The notes under the pieces were generated by a model. It did not search any database and was not told the origin of the DNA. It saw only the letters and a program-made list of their open reading frames with translations. A stretch of DNA of 64,000 nucleotides from Rhizophagus irregularis (taxonomy: Eukaryota > Glomeromycota > Glomeromycetes > Glomerales > Glomeraceae), in the NCBI RefSeq assembly GCF_026210795.1, contig NC_089449.1, forward strand, positions 1,984,001 through 2,048,000, in the 5' to 3' direction. A program made the translations under genes and the position numbers. This document shows, in pieces, positions 11,802 to 21,970 of this stretch. Each line of letters opens with the position of its first letter. Position 1 is the first letter of the stretch.

Positions 11802-12518
11802 AATTCACCTGCACATTTGGTTGGCACATAATTTTCATTAAACCCAGATTTTCATAATTCTGGCCAAAATCTTTTTAATTCTGGCCAAAATTAAATTGAG
11901 TCAAAATTAAGTTGTCTGATTTTTTTTGTAATAATAATCTGAATTCAGGCCAGGTTTTTAATATAAATTTGGGCTGGACTGGGCCAACACTTTAGGTTAA
12001 TTTTTAAGTGCGGGCCAGACTGAATTGTAAAATAGAGGTCAATGCAAATCTCTATACAGAAATTTTAATAAATCATATATATATATTTATCATTTTAATT
12101 AATACATTATTAATTTCCAGTTTACTTAGCCTTTACTATAATAATAATCAATAAAATCCAAAAAAAAATACTAATAATATATGTAGGATTAATTCTGTAT
12201 TTACTTATGGCAATTATATGTAGTATTATTTAAAAAATATTGTATATAATAAAATTTTTTAATATATTATATATATAATTTAAAAATTCTTTACATTTAT
12301 AAAAAATTTTTACTTCAAATTATCAGGGTGATCATCACCATTGACCAGAGTTATTAATTTTTATTAGTACTATATTTTTTAAATAATACCAATCAATCAT
12401 TATAATTCAGTCACCAGTAATCATCACCCCAATTAAAAAAATTCTTTATAAAAATAAAAAGTAATTTATTTTATATATTTGATATAATTCATATATAAAA
12501 TATTATTTAGGTTACATT

Positions 12519-12595
12519 TAGTATAATTTATTATGCGAAATATCATCTGAACTGCAAAGCAGTTCAGATGATATTTCGCATAATAAATTATACTA
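12519..12595. repeat. Perfect 77-bp hairpin of Helitron unit 2
   Basis: Arms of 37 bp match without error around a 3-nt AAA loop. The left arm starts TAGTATAATTTATTATGCG and ends CTGAACTGC. At least two paired bases differ from unit 3 on both arms (GCG/CGC versus GCA/TGC, and TTA-TTATGC versus TTA-CTATGC), so changes are compensatory. Confidence 0.93.
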
Positions 12596-13867
12596 ACAAT
12601 ATTAATTTCACTAATTATATTAGTAGGAGATTTAAGATTAGTGTTAGTTAAGTTAGTTAAGTTTAGGGAGAGAAAATAAAGTAAGTTGATTCATTATAAT
12701 AGTAAATTAATAGTAAATTAATAATATTAAGCTTATATAAATTTGAAGTTAAAAAAATATTCTTATAATTTATTTATAATAAAACATCTAATTTAATTTC
12801 TTATAAACCTATAAACTAAACCTTAAAATTTCATCGAACGTTGATCGACAGAACGTCTGGGGCCTCTATGGACTAGTCACCACTATATATATCTGGCAAT
12901 TCTCTGTCACTAATTAAATTGAAGGCATGTGATTGGTCACGGGGAAGGTGTGAAGATCGCGTCGCATCCCCCTGTATCACTGATTTTTCATGTTGAAGGC
13001 AAGACGCAGTGGTTCGAATCGGGGGATGATTTTTTTTTACATTTTTTTTTGATGAGGTCACGAGACACGGGTTCGAATCCATATATTTTTTTGACATATA
13101 TTTTTTTGACGTATTTCGCAAGATCGTGGGTTCGGACCTTTAAGCCAAAGCCAAGCCGATCAAGCCGCAAGCCAAGCCGAACTTAAGCCGCCCAAGCCAA
13201 CTTGTATTGGCTTATCAAGCGAAATCGTAAGGCAAAGTATATCGGCTTAAAGGATCAATCAAGCGAATCAAGCCAAATTTTATCAACTTAAAAGGGCATT
13301 ATACGCACGTTCATGTTAGTGCATATCAGATATAGAGTATGTACACGTGATAAAGTGTATGTAAATGCGCGTAAGCAAGTCGAACAAAGCCATGAAAGAA
13401 GCAATGAAAGTGGCAAAATATATCACGTGATGTCGTACACACAAATTTCCAAAAAAGGAAATTTTATTTTTAACGAAAAATAAAGTTTTGGGTTACACAA
13501 AATTTCCTAAAAAGGAAATTATTGTGCAGATCAATTAATTCCGGCCGGAATTAAAGATTTATTTAATTCAGCAAAACTCTATCACGTGACATTACGCAAA
13601 TTTTCGAAATTCTTATGCAAATCACTTAACGTTAATTCTTTATACAAATACAATATTTAATATTACATATAACAATCTCTATATATTCCAATACTATATA
13701 ACAATATTACAATTCTATATAAATAAAAATACAATATTTAAAATTCTAATAATACTCTATAATAAATACAATTAATTTTTAATAAATAAAAATAATAAAA
13801 ATACAATATTTAAATTTAACAATGTTTTATAAATATTTCAATTTATTTATCAATAATTTATTATTAT

Positions 13868-14022
13868 GAGTAAATTTATTCATCACACGTGCGATGCATG
13901 CACTTTCTTTCCTTTTGTAAATTATTTATGTTGATCAACCTGCTTATACATCGCCATCCCCCTTAAAATGGCAATGATAAACACAAAAATTTGCATCGCA
14001 CATGCGATAAATAAATTATTTC
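13868..14022. mobile_element. 155-bp MULE-type MITE
   Basis: Flanked by a perfect 9-bp duplication TATTATTAT (13859-13867 and 14023-14031). Unit 2 has the uninterrupted target near 10960. The TIRs of ~30 bp start GA(G/A)(T/A)AA and contain GTGCGATGCA. The 9-bp duplication points to a Mutator-like parent, but the ends differ from MULE-1. Confidence 0.85.
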
Positions 14023-14058
14023 TATTATTATTACTAATTAAAGAGCATATATGACATA

Positions 14059-14253
14059 CACTGGTAAAAAAATGATTTATCCTACACATATCTTACACAT
14101 ATTGGGTACTCAAAATGTAGAAAATCATACACAAATAATACACATATCATACACATTGTGTATTATTTGTGTATGATTTTCTACATTTTGAGTACCCGAT
14201 ATATGTAAGATATGTGTAGAATATGTGTAGGATAGACCATTTTTTTACCAGTG
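14059..14253. mobile_element. 195-bp CACTA-type foldback MITE
   Basis: Starts CACTGGTAAAAAAATG and ends with the inverted form ...TTACCAGTG. Almost the whole length is one palindrome. It is flanked by a 3-bp duplication ATA, and unit 2 shows the empty site. CACTG ends with a 3-bp duplication are the CACTA/CMC signature. A diverged relative is at 21720-21970. Confidence 0.85.
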
Positions 14254-14752
14254 ATATAAATTGGCATTATACCAAACTTTAAATCAATGACACTTCTTCA
14301 AGGTTATAAGTCAAAAATCTAATTTTATCTATCTGATGATAGACATATTACAATTAAAAGTGCAGTCTTATGCTCTCCTTAGGATTATATCCCATATACG
14401 TCTATAACATGACTTAACTAATTATTATGTCACGTCACTTTTTTTCATATAAAATTTTTATTTTTTAGAGTTGCATCCAACATATGTCTATGACGTGACT
14501 TATAGTAATAAATAGTTGTATTGTAATTAGAGGTGTAGCCTTAATGATATGACATAATATTTAGTTATCTATCATATAACTTCTTAATTCTTATATATCA
14601 AATATAAACAATATTAAGATAATGAAAATTATTTTAAAATTTTTAATATAAAGGGAAGGAATACATTAAACTAAAAATTAATTTAGAATGTTCTAATTAT
14701 ACTGATAATAATATTAATTATATTAAAAATAAAGTAATATTTTCAACAAAAA

Positions 14753-15139
14753 ATGATGTTTTATATTTTTCTTAAAGAAGCTAAAGAATTCTTATTAGCA
14801 GGTTCAGTTAAAGATAAAGATTTAGTTCATCAAAATCTTTATCCTATAGAATTCTTAAACACTTTAACAAGTAAAACTCCTTTTCATAAATTGATTTTTA
14901 AAGTTATTATATCTATTATACTTTTAAAAAATATTAGTCCAATAGAAGAATCTTATAATACCAGATTAATAGTTAAAAAATTTCAACAACATGTAATAGA
15001 TGCAGAAATAGAGGTCTGTAAATGGAATTTAAAACCCAGAAACCCTAACTACCTTGAACCCAGATCCAGATTTGGGCTGGCAAACTTTTTTCAAAATTTA
15101 CCTGGGCTGGATCCAGCCTGGCACATGATTTTTCGTTAA
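14753..15139 (+). CDS. Hypothetical 128-aa ORF of Helitron unit 3
   Basis: Sister of the unit 2 ORF, near-identical over the first ~95 residues (MMFYIFLKEAKEFLLAG...). It then runs on in a divergent C-terminal part. One residue of the YYNT segment is missing compared with unit 2. Unknown family. Conservation of the frame in two units, while nearby DNA carries indels, is weak evidence of past coding. Confidence 0.4.
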   Translation: MMFYIFLKEAKEFLLAGSVKDKDLVHQNLYPIEFLNTLTSKTPFHKLIFKVIISIILLKNISPIEESYNTRLIVKKFQQHVIDAEIEVCKWNLKPRNPNYLEPRSRFGLANFFQNLPGLDPAWHMIFR

Positions 15140-15878
15140 ATCCAGATTTTCATAATTCTGACTAAAATTTTTTTAATTTTGACTGAAATTAAACTGAGTC
15201 AAAATTAAGTTACCGATTTTTTTTATTTTTACAATAAATGTTATAATAATAATCTGGGTCCAATCTAGGCTGGGTTTTTAATATATTAAGTCTGAGCTAG
15301 GCTAACACTTTAGGTTAATTTTCAAGTGCAGGTCAGACAGAATTAAAATAGAGGTTAATACAGACCTCCATGCAGAAATTTTAATAAATCATATATATTT
15401 CTCAAACAATATTTATCATTTTAATTAGTACATAATTAATTTCCAGGTTATTTAACCTTTACTATAATAATAATCAATAAAATTCAAAAACAAATAATAA
15501 TATATATAAAATTAATCCTATATTTGCTCATGACAATTATAGTAATATTATTAATGATTCAATTAAAAAATAATATTAAACTTTTAGTAAAAAAATATTA
15601 ATAGATGAAATATATATACAAAAAATATTGTATATAATAAAATTCTTTAATATATTATATATATAATTTAAAAATTCTTTACATTTATAAAAAATTTTTA
15701 CTTCAAATCATTAGAATGATTATCACCATTAACCAGAATTATTAATAATACCAGTCAATCATCATAATTTCAGTTACCAGTAATCATCACCTAATTAGAA
15801 AAATTCTTTATAAAAATAAAAAGTAATTTATTTTATATATTTGATATAATTCATATATAAAATCTTATTTGGATAACT

Positions 15879-15939
15879 TTTACTATGCAAAATATTATCT
15901 GAACTGCTTTGCAGTTCAGATGATATTTTGCATAGTAAA
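15879..15939. repeat. Hairpin of Helitron unit 3
   Basis: A 61-bp palindrome with 29-bp arms and a TTT loop, one mismatch (T versus C in TATTATC/TATCATC). Same CTGAACTGC core and position as the hairpins of units 1 and 2, with compensatory differences from unit 2. Confidence 0.88.
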
Positions 15940-16257
15940 TTATACTAACAAAATTAATTTCACTAATTATATTAGTAAGAGATTTAGAATTAGTATTAGT
16001 TAAGTTTAAAAAGAATAAGTAAAATAAATTGATTATTAGACTTAGGATTTTAGTACAATGATTAGAATTAAATTATTTAAAAATTGATCATAATATTAAA
16101 TTATAATAGTAAATTACTAATATTAATCTTATATAAATTTGAATTTAAAAATAATTATTCTTACAATTTATTTTCTAATTTAACCTCTTTATAAACTATA
16201 CCTTAAAATTTCATCAACGTTGGCGAACCCGGGGCAACGCCCAGGCCTACGGGCTAG

Positions 16258-18100
16258 TGTGAAGAATCATTGGGATCAGGTGGGAGAACATCGTCTTGTA
16301 TATGTCCAAAAACACGGAGTTCTAACCGAGACATCCTTTGATCAGCTAATTCAAGAGCATGAATTCTAGCACGTACACTAGCCATATTTTCTTGAAGGCT
16401 TTTGAGCACTGAAAGGATCTCTTGAATTTGGGAACAATTAGGATCCACCAAGGGAGGTTTTTGACCAGATGAGTTGGGGTAGAGGTATTATTACGTTGGG
16501 AAGTAGAAAAAGAAACTGAACGGTCTTTGCCTTTACACTCATTAGATCGAGATCATTGTGCAGATTGGGCAGAATTATTGGAATTAAAGGAATTGGGCGA
16601 AGAAGTATTATTATTATAATTATTATTTCGTCCAGTGTTATTGGCTGAACGATTACGTTGTCGAGAATTAGAACGATCATTGGATCGAGAACGGGAATGA
16701 CGTCTACTGCGATTAGCAGAAGAGTTATGGTTGTTTGGTTGTCCAATATTAAAACGTTCTTTTAAATGTGCTACAGGGTTACGGGTGCGCGAGCGACCTT
16801 GAGAGTTATTCAACGGGCAAGCAGTAGGAGCGCAACCAAGTTTACCGCATCTATGGCAAAGCTTGTTTGTATTCTCAGGAAGTTCCCATTGAAGCCTATG
16901 ACCTTGCAAAGCGATTGATTATTCCATTGCAGTGTCCATCATTTGTTGTGATTTGAAGGTAATATAAGCTTATTGTTTAGGTTTATAAGAATTAAGAGAC
17001 AGGGGGATATTAACAGCCATAGCGCCAACTGCTCGCACCAAGGGGGCTAAATGCACATCTTTAGTGTTAGGAGGGAGCTGAGATAATACAGCGACGAATT
17101 CACGTCGTGATTTCTTTTGATCAAGGGAGAGAGAGCACGGCATAATGCGTAAACAAGTGGAATAACAATAGATCGCCCACTGTTTATCCATGAAGCGTTG
17201 AATGGAGGAAGCATCATCATAAATGATACGAGCTTGTTGGACCTTAGCATTGGCACGTGTATAGAGGCGACAGGATTGTATGTTACTATACTTTTTAAAA
17301 AGAGCAATGACATCATCTTTTTTTGATGAAAAATGGGATGTCAGTAACTTGAATAGCCTGGAGATCTTCATCGGTTCGGAGTTGCTGAGGGTCATATAGG
17401 AAGAATTTTAGATCAGTAAGATCATCATGTTGGAGGAAAAGGCAGGCGTTACGTTTAGTGGTTGAATTAAAATGGATAACCAATCGTTTGAGGTCACCAG
17501 AACCAGACATGCGAGCACGGCCAGTATAAGAGTGATAGGTTTCCAAAAGGAGATTGTTGACAGCATCAATCATAGCCCGATTGGTAGGATATTTTTTGAC
17601 AAATTCAGGGGAAGTATTAGGTGCTGCAGCAGCCTGATAATCATGCCTAAGAATAGAAATAGTGGGCGTGTCAGGGGGAAGAGGAGAAGTATCATTGGTA
17701 TCCATAATGTCCTTATTAGGAGACGCGTCTAAGGGGAAGTTTCTTTGTCTTTTGGAGCATGCATGGACGCGTCAGTACCAGACGCGACAGAACCAGGCGC
17801 AGAAGGCGCAGTAGTATCTTTAGGAGGAGGAGACAAAAAATTATCAGCTATATTTTGTTGAGGAGGAGTAGTATTGCTACCTTCAGCGTCAGCCGCTGAG
17901 TCGGCGATGTAGTCTTCTTCCATAGGATTATCTGGGAGCGTACGAGTACGTTTGGAAGGGTTGTTTTTATTGTTTGTTTGTTCATTATCAGAGTTTGAAA
18001 TGTCAGAGCCAGAGTCTTTATTTTTATTTCGTTTGTCTTGACGCTTGGCAGGTCCCCCGTTAGGGTTATTGCCAGCTTTTTTGTTACCTTTGGGAGGCAT
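16258..18100 (-). pseudogene. LINE ORF1-like nucleic-acid-binding protein, frameshifted and truncated
   Basis: Minus-strand pieces in different frames (18100-17729, 17705-17313, 17395-16970, 16909-16553, 16451-16254) join into one protein. The order is a Lys/Asn/acidic low-complexity N-terminus (MPPKGNKKAG), a middle region with an RRM-like fold suggested by AYITFKS, a zinc knuckle CHRCGKLGCAPTACP (Cys in place of the usual His), an Arg/Ser/Asn-rich tail, and a C-terminal coiled coil (IQEILSVLKSLQENMASVRA). This is the layout of ORF1 proteins of non-LTR retrotransposons, which coat the RNA. Frameshifts near 17720, 17340 and 16480 and stops at about 16970 and 16917 disable it. It ends at the Helitron terminus; no reverse transcriptase is in the window. 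Confidence 0.7.
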
Positions 18101-18207
18101 TTTAATAGTAAAATAAGAGATGTGTTAATATGAAGAATAAAAATTTCTTCCGCGAAATTTTTGACCAAGGATCTACAAGAAAGAGTTGGCAGATCGAGAT
18201 CAAGTCA

Positions 18208-18435
18208 CACTTTTGGCAGATTGGCCCATTTTTCAGGGGCTCAAAAAATCGTTTTTTGTAAATATCTTGGCATCCAGTGGTCCAATTTTGATGAACATTT
18301 TTTTAAATTGTAGAGCTAAATGGGGGCTACAAAATAAAAAAATGTTCATTAAAATTGAATTACTGGATGCTGAGATATTTACAAAAAACGATTTTTTGAG
18401 TTTCAGCAAAAAGGGGTGTTTTTGGCCAAAAGTCC
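18208..18435. repeat. Foldback element beside the LINE fragment
   Basis: ACTTTTGGC... at the left is mirrored at the right. The strongest arm pair is TCAAAAAATCGTTTTTTGTA followed by the ATATCT-GCATCCAGT region, and the inverted homology spans about 110 bp per arm. The 120-aa plus-strand ORF across it is a by-product. No target duplication found. Confidence 0.7.
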
Positions 18436-18599
18436 ATTATAACCTTTATATTAGATATCCGGGGTCCTGTTACAATTGTTACATAATCACAAGAAAATTA
18501 AAGTTACGAGGTTCTTTATTTAACAATCACGTGTATCATATTATGTGACATGACTTTCCGTTGATTTTAACTACCCTAAGACGTGACGCGATAAGTATT

Positions 18600-20400
18600 T
18601 TTTTTAAACTTTTTTTTAAAGTTTAATTAAACATTTCTTTCGTCCTTTCCCATTCACACTCTTCTACCCTTCTTTTTCCTTCTCCCTCTAACCTATCTCT
18701 ATTTCACACTTTCCCTTTCACCACTTCACCCCTTTTTACGCTTTCCTTTTCTTTTTTTTTTCATTTTCATCTTTTGTTTCATTTCATTTTTCCATTTTTT
18801 TCATTTTTGGCTCACTTCTGTTTTTCCCTTTCCTTTTTTTCATTCCGTTTAGTCCCCTCTCCCTCTTCCTCTCTTTCATTCCTCTCTTTCAACCTTCCCC
18901 TTAATTTAAACACCTTTATAAATTTTTTTTTAAGTTATGTTTTCATTTCGGTGGTCCCTTGTAGAAATGTAAGTCAATTTTTGAGATTTTAAACTTATTT
19001 TTTTTTCGCATTTAGTACTAATCTTCTTTTTTTTTATAGATTTTGTCTTTATTTTAGCCTTCAGACGTTTGGAAATTTGCGTTTCTGTTTAGAAGGCCAA
19101 AAAATGTGTAACGCGTCAGCTTTTTGACTCAGGATTTTACTATTTAACAAAACACTAATTTTTTATTAATTTTTTTTTATTTTAACGAAATTTACTAAAA
19201 GTTCATTTCTTTTCTTTTTTAGGCGGTTCTTCAGCTCTTCAACAAGGGATTTCAGTAAGACAATATGATGATATTTTTCTTTCTTTATTTCTTTAATGAA
19301 AGTTAACATTCATTTTTTCTTCTTTCTTTAGGCGTTTCTTTCGGTCTTGAAAAGGAGATTAGTGTATTTAATTTTTTTTAACTTGGGATTTTGGTAGGCT
19401 AAATATTTTTACTTTAAGTTATTCTTTAACAAAGTTTACTAACTAGTTGTTCATTACTTTTATTTTATAGACGGCCGTTCTTTGAAAGGCGAGTATCTTT
19501 TTTTTTTATTTTTTTTGTAAGAAATATTGTTCATTTCTTTTTTTTTTGTAGGTTCGTTTCGGTTTTAAAACTGAGAAATGGTCCAAATGGTTAGTTTCGC
19601 AAAGTTTCATTTTATTGTGAAGCTTTAATTTCTTTTTTTTGAGAAATGTTATACTAACATTTCTTCTTTTGTTCTTTGTAGGTACTCTTCAGATTATGTG
19701 ATTAGATTTCGAAGTTTCATTTTGAAACTTCAAATCTTCAGTTTTTTTTTAATATTTTTAAAGAAATGTAACGTTTCTTTATTTATTTTTTTTGTAGGTT
19801 CCCTTCAGCTTTCGATTTTGGGTTGGAATGCCAGGTAAGCTTCGAAGAAGCTATCTTTTTAGTTTTCTAAAAATGTCTTATTAACATTTCTTTATTCTTT
19901 TTTGTAGGTAACTTTGATCTCGGATTGCTATTACGGGTGGTTTCAAAATATGTTTCGTACAGATTTCATTATGAAACTTTAAAATATTTTTTTGCTTTTT
20001 AAAAGGAACGTTTCTAACATTCTTTATTTTTATTTTTTTTGTAGGTTTTGTGATTTAACATTCCAAAACAGTAAAATAATGGTAAGTTTCTTATTACAAA
20101 ACTTAATTTTATTTTTGTTTTTTACTAAGAAATGTTCGTTCTAACGTTTCTTTTTTACTTTTTTATTTTAGGTACTTTGGAGTCAAGTTCATTAATTCGC
20201 TGAATCTCGAACTGGTAAGTTTCTTAACTTACCTTTTTTATTTTTTCAGAAACGTTTAACGTTTCTTTTCTTTTTTTCTTGTAGACTTTAAGACTATTTG
20301 GGTGTAAAGTGTAAACTTCACTTGTTTGTTTAGATTAGTATATATTTAGTATAGATTTAAAAATGTATCATTTGTTATTGAATAACTGAATGCGATAAAT
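18600..20400 (+). other. Chain of micro-exons and hairpin-bearing mini-introns
   Basis: A pyrimidine-rich leader (18630-18960) is followed by about ten GT...AG candidate introns of ~70-110 bp. Examples are 18969-19039 and 20215-20284. The exon-like pieces are often only ~35-45 bp (e.g. 20172-20214). Nearly every intron carries a short inverted repeat of the GAAACGTT/AACGTTTC type just before its TTTTTGTAG acceptor, and an element like GTTTCAT...ATGAAAC near the donor. AATAAA-like signals follow at about 20395-20430. I could not find a reading frame that joins the exons, so this may be a non-coding transcript, a TE leader, or a decayed MULE-type TIR. Confidence 0.55.
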
Positions 20401-21719
20401 AAAATAATCTAATTTAATTATGTAATCATGAATAAATACAATGATATTTAACTATAGATAATATAACAATTTAACCTGTAATGATAATTATTGATTTTTA
20501 ACTATAGAGATAAATATGGATTTTTAATAGTATTGATGATTATTGTCAATTTAATCTGATTTATCCATATCGAAACTACTCGACGAGTGCGATTATTATC
20601 GATATATGTCATGTGATATTTTCATCGATATATATCCTCTGAAAAAATTTCCTGATGAACCTAACAAGTAGGTCTAAGAGTTAGGGAATAAAATATACCC
20701 TAAACCCACGCAGTTGGTATGGAAATAAAAGTTTACAAACAGAAGTTTCAGACTGTGCCTGACGACAAAATGGGTGAGATGCAATCAGGACTTTTTCCTC
20801 TAATCCAGCCCAGAATTATAGAGGCAACATTGTTATCGTACAAAGCATATCGACGAAAACGTCTCTCAAAGAAATTAATCAATAAAGAGTATACTTGGGC
20901 AATAGCCGATCTTCATCGTCACCCTATAAACTCCAAAAGGACAGGGATCAGCGCAGGCATTTTGACTTACATATTTCTTTAAAGATTAATTAAATTGAAA
21001 AATAAGATCCAAATTCAATATGACTGAATCGATCACCTCCGGTTATCAAACTTCCATTAGAAGTGATCGCTAGAATCAAAGATACCAATAATCACCTTTA
21101 TCAGTAACGATCGAACTAAAGATGTTGGAGAAATAAAATCTGTCATTTATATAGAATTATTAGTTTGTATTACAATTTTATTACGATTTGGGTAAAATAA
21201 ATATCTCCTTAAAATTTATTTTTTTTCAGGTATCCTGGTTATATGGAAAGATTCCTAATATGATAATAGTACAATACACCTTATACGCCATTTTGCAAAT
21301 TCAGTGTAATAGTTTACAAAGAAAAAAGGGGGAACGTATTTATTTTTTTGCCATGATAAATTTAATTACAATAAGTGGATTTCAGAAAATCGCGGTAATT
21401 TGAATAATTTGTATATGTTTTTGATAATGGGTTTGAAGTTTAGGTATTTTCTGGCCGCACTCTTGTATTACTATGATCACTGAGAGTTGGCTTGCTTATA
21501 TAATAATCTTATCATTCAATATTTCCTAAAAAAGTAAATAAACATCATCTATTTATAAGTATTCATGATTTGGAAAAACTTTGTATCAAGCACTCCATAG
21601 CAATTATCTTTTTTCGTACACTGTATTACATTTTTACAAAGTACAAAGCGTACAAAGCCAATACCAAATAGGTAGAAATCAGTAGCTGTTTTCTATACTA
21701 CGATAATATTAAATAAACA
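20400..21719. other. AT-rich stretch without recognisable gene
   Basis: No domain, repeat array or convincing splice pattern seen. One 87-aa ORF is listed separately. 21190-21400 has another short ORF with no family resemblance. Confidence 0.5.
20719..20982 (+). CDS. Unrecognised 87-aa ORF
   Basis: Starts MEIKVYKQKFQTVPDDK. It has balanced composition and a basic cluster (YKAYRRKRLSKKL), unlike the AT-noise ORFs around it. No promoter, intron or homolog is seen in the window. It may be a fragment of a larger decayed gene or chance. Confidence 0.15.
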   Translation: MEIKVYKQKFQTVPDDKMGEMQSGLFPLIQPRIIEATLLSYKAYRRKRLSKKLINKEYTWAIADLHRHPINSKRTGISAGILTYIFL

Positions 21720-21970
21720 CACAAATTTTTTTAAAGATCATACAAATATCGGTGACCGATATATATTAGATAACGGATCGGTGACTAATAGTTTGGATAT
21801 CGGACACTTGGTAATTTACATTTTTTTAACCATATTTGAAATTTGCGCATTATGTGACAAATCGGATACCCGATATGTTGTTAATATGTAAAAATGCCCG
21901 ATATGTACCTAATTGGTCACCGATATATAGGTACCCGATATGTGTGAGATAGATCGTTTTTTGACCTGTG
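21720..21970. mobile_element. CACTA-like MITE inside the hAT pseudogene
   Basis: Begins CACAAATTTTTTTAAAGATC and ends GATCGTTTTTTGACCTGTG. Read inverted, the right end aligns with the 14059 MITE (CACAGGTCAAAAAACGATC versus CACTGGTAAAAAAATGAT). Inside are ATATCGGTGACC/GGTCACCGATAT palindromic repeats. The element abuts the point where hAT coding homology stops. No clear duplication remains. Confidence 0.6.

Larger units (their letters stand above)
3947..12876 (+). mobile_element. Helitron-like tandem unit 2 (hosting MULE-1)
   Basis: Starts TCACCCTATATATAT directly after the CTAG of unit 1 and ends CTAG at 12873-12876. Subtracting MULE-1 with its 9-bp duplication and the 171-bp MITE leaves about 2.9 kb, close to the ~3.0 kb of unit 3 without its inserts. 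The order inside is: B-box-like pair, an AT-rich body, a 114-aa ORF, the hairpin and the CTAG end. Stretches 10895-11450 and 11805-12515 contain no gene. Confidence 0.65.
12877..16257 (+). mobile_element. Helitron-like tandem unit 3
   Basis: Starts TCACCACTATATATAT immediately after CTAG of unit 2 and ends CTAG (16254-16257) followed by T and unrelated LINE sequence. Without its two MITEs it is about 3.02 kb. Contents in order: B-box-like pair, AT-rich body with the MULE empty site at 13783-13791, a MULE-type MITE, a CACTA-type MITE, a 128-aa ORF, the hairpin and the GGGGCAACGCCC hairpin plus CTAG end. 15140-15875 and 15940-16230 show no gene. Confidence 0.7.

Noticed and set aside
18186-18548. 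120-aa plus-strand ORF
   Set aside because: Lies across the arms of the foldback element; no codon or domain signal, explained by inverted repeat sequence.
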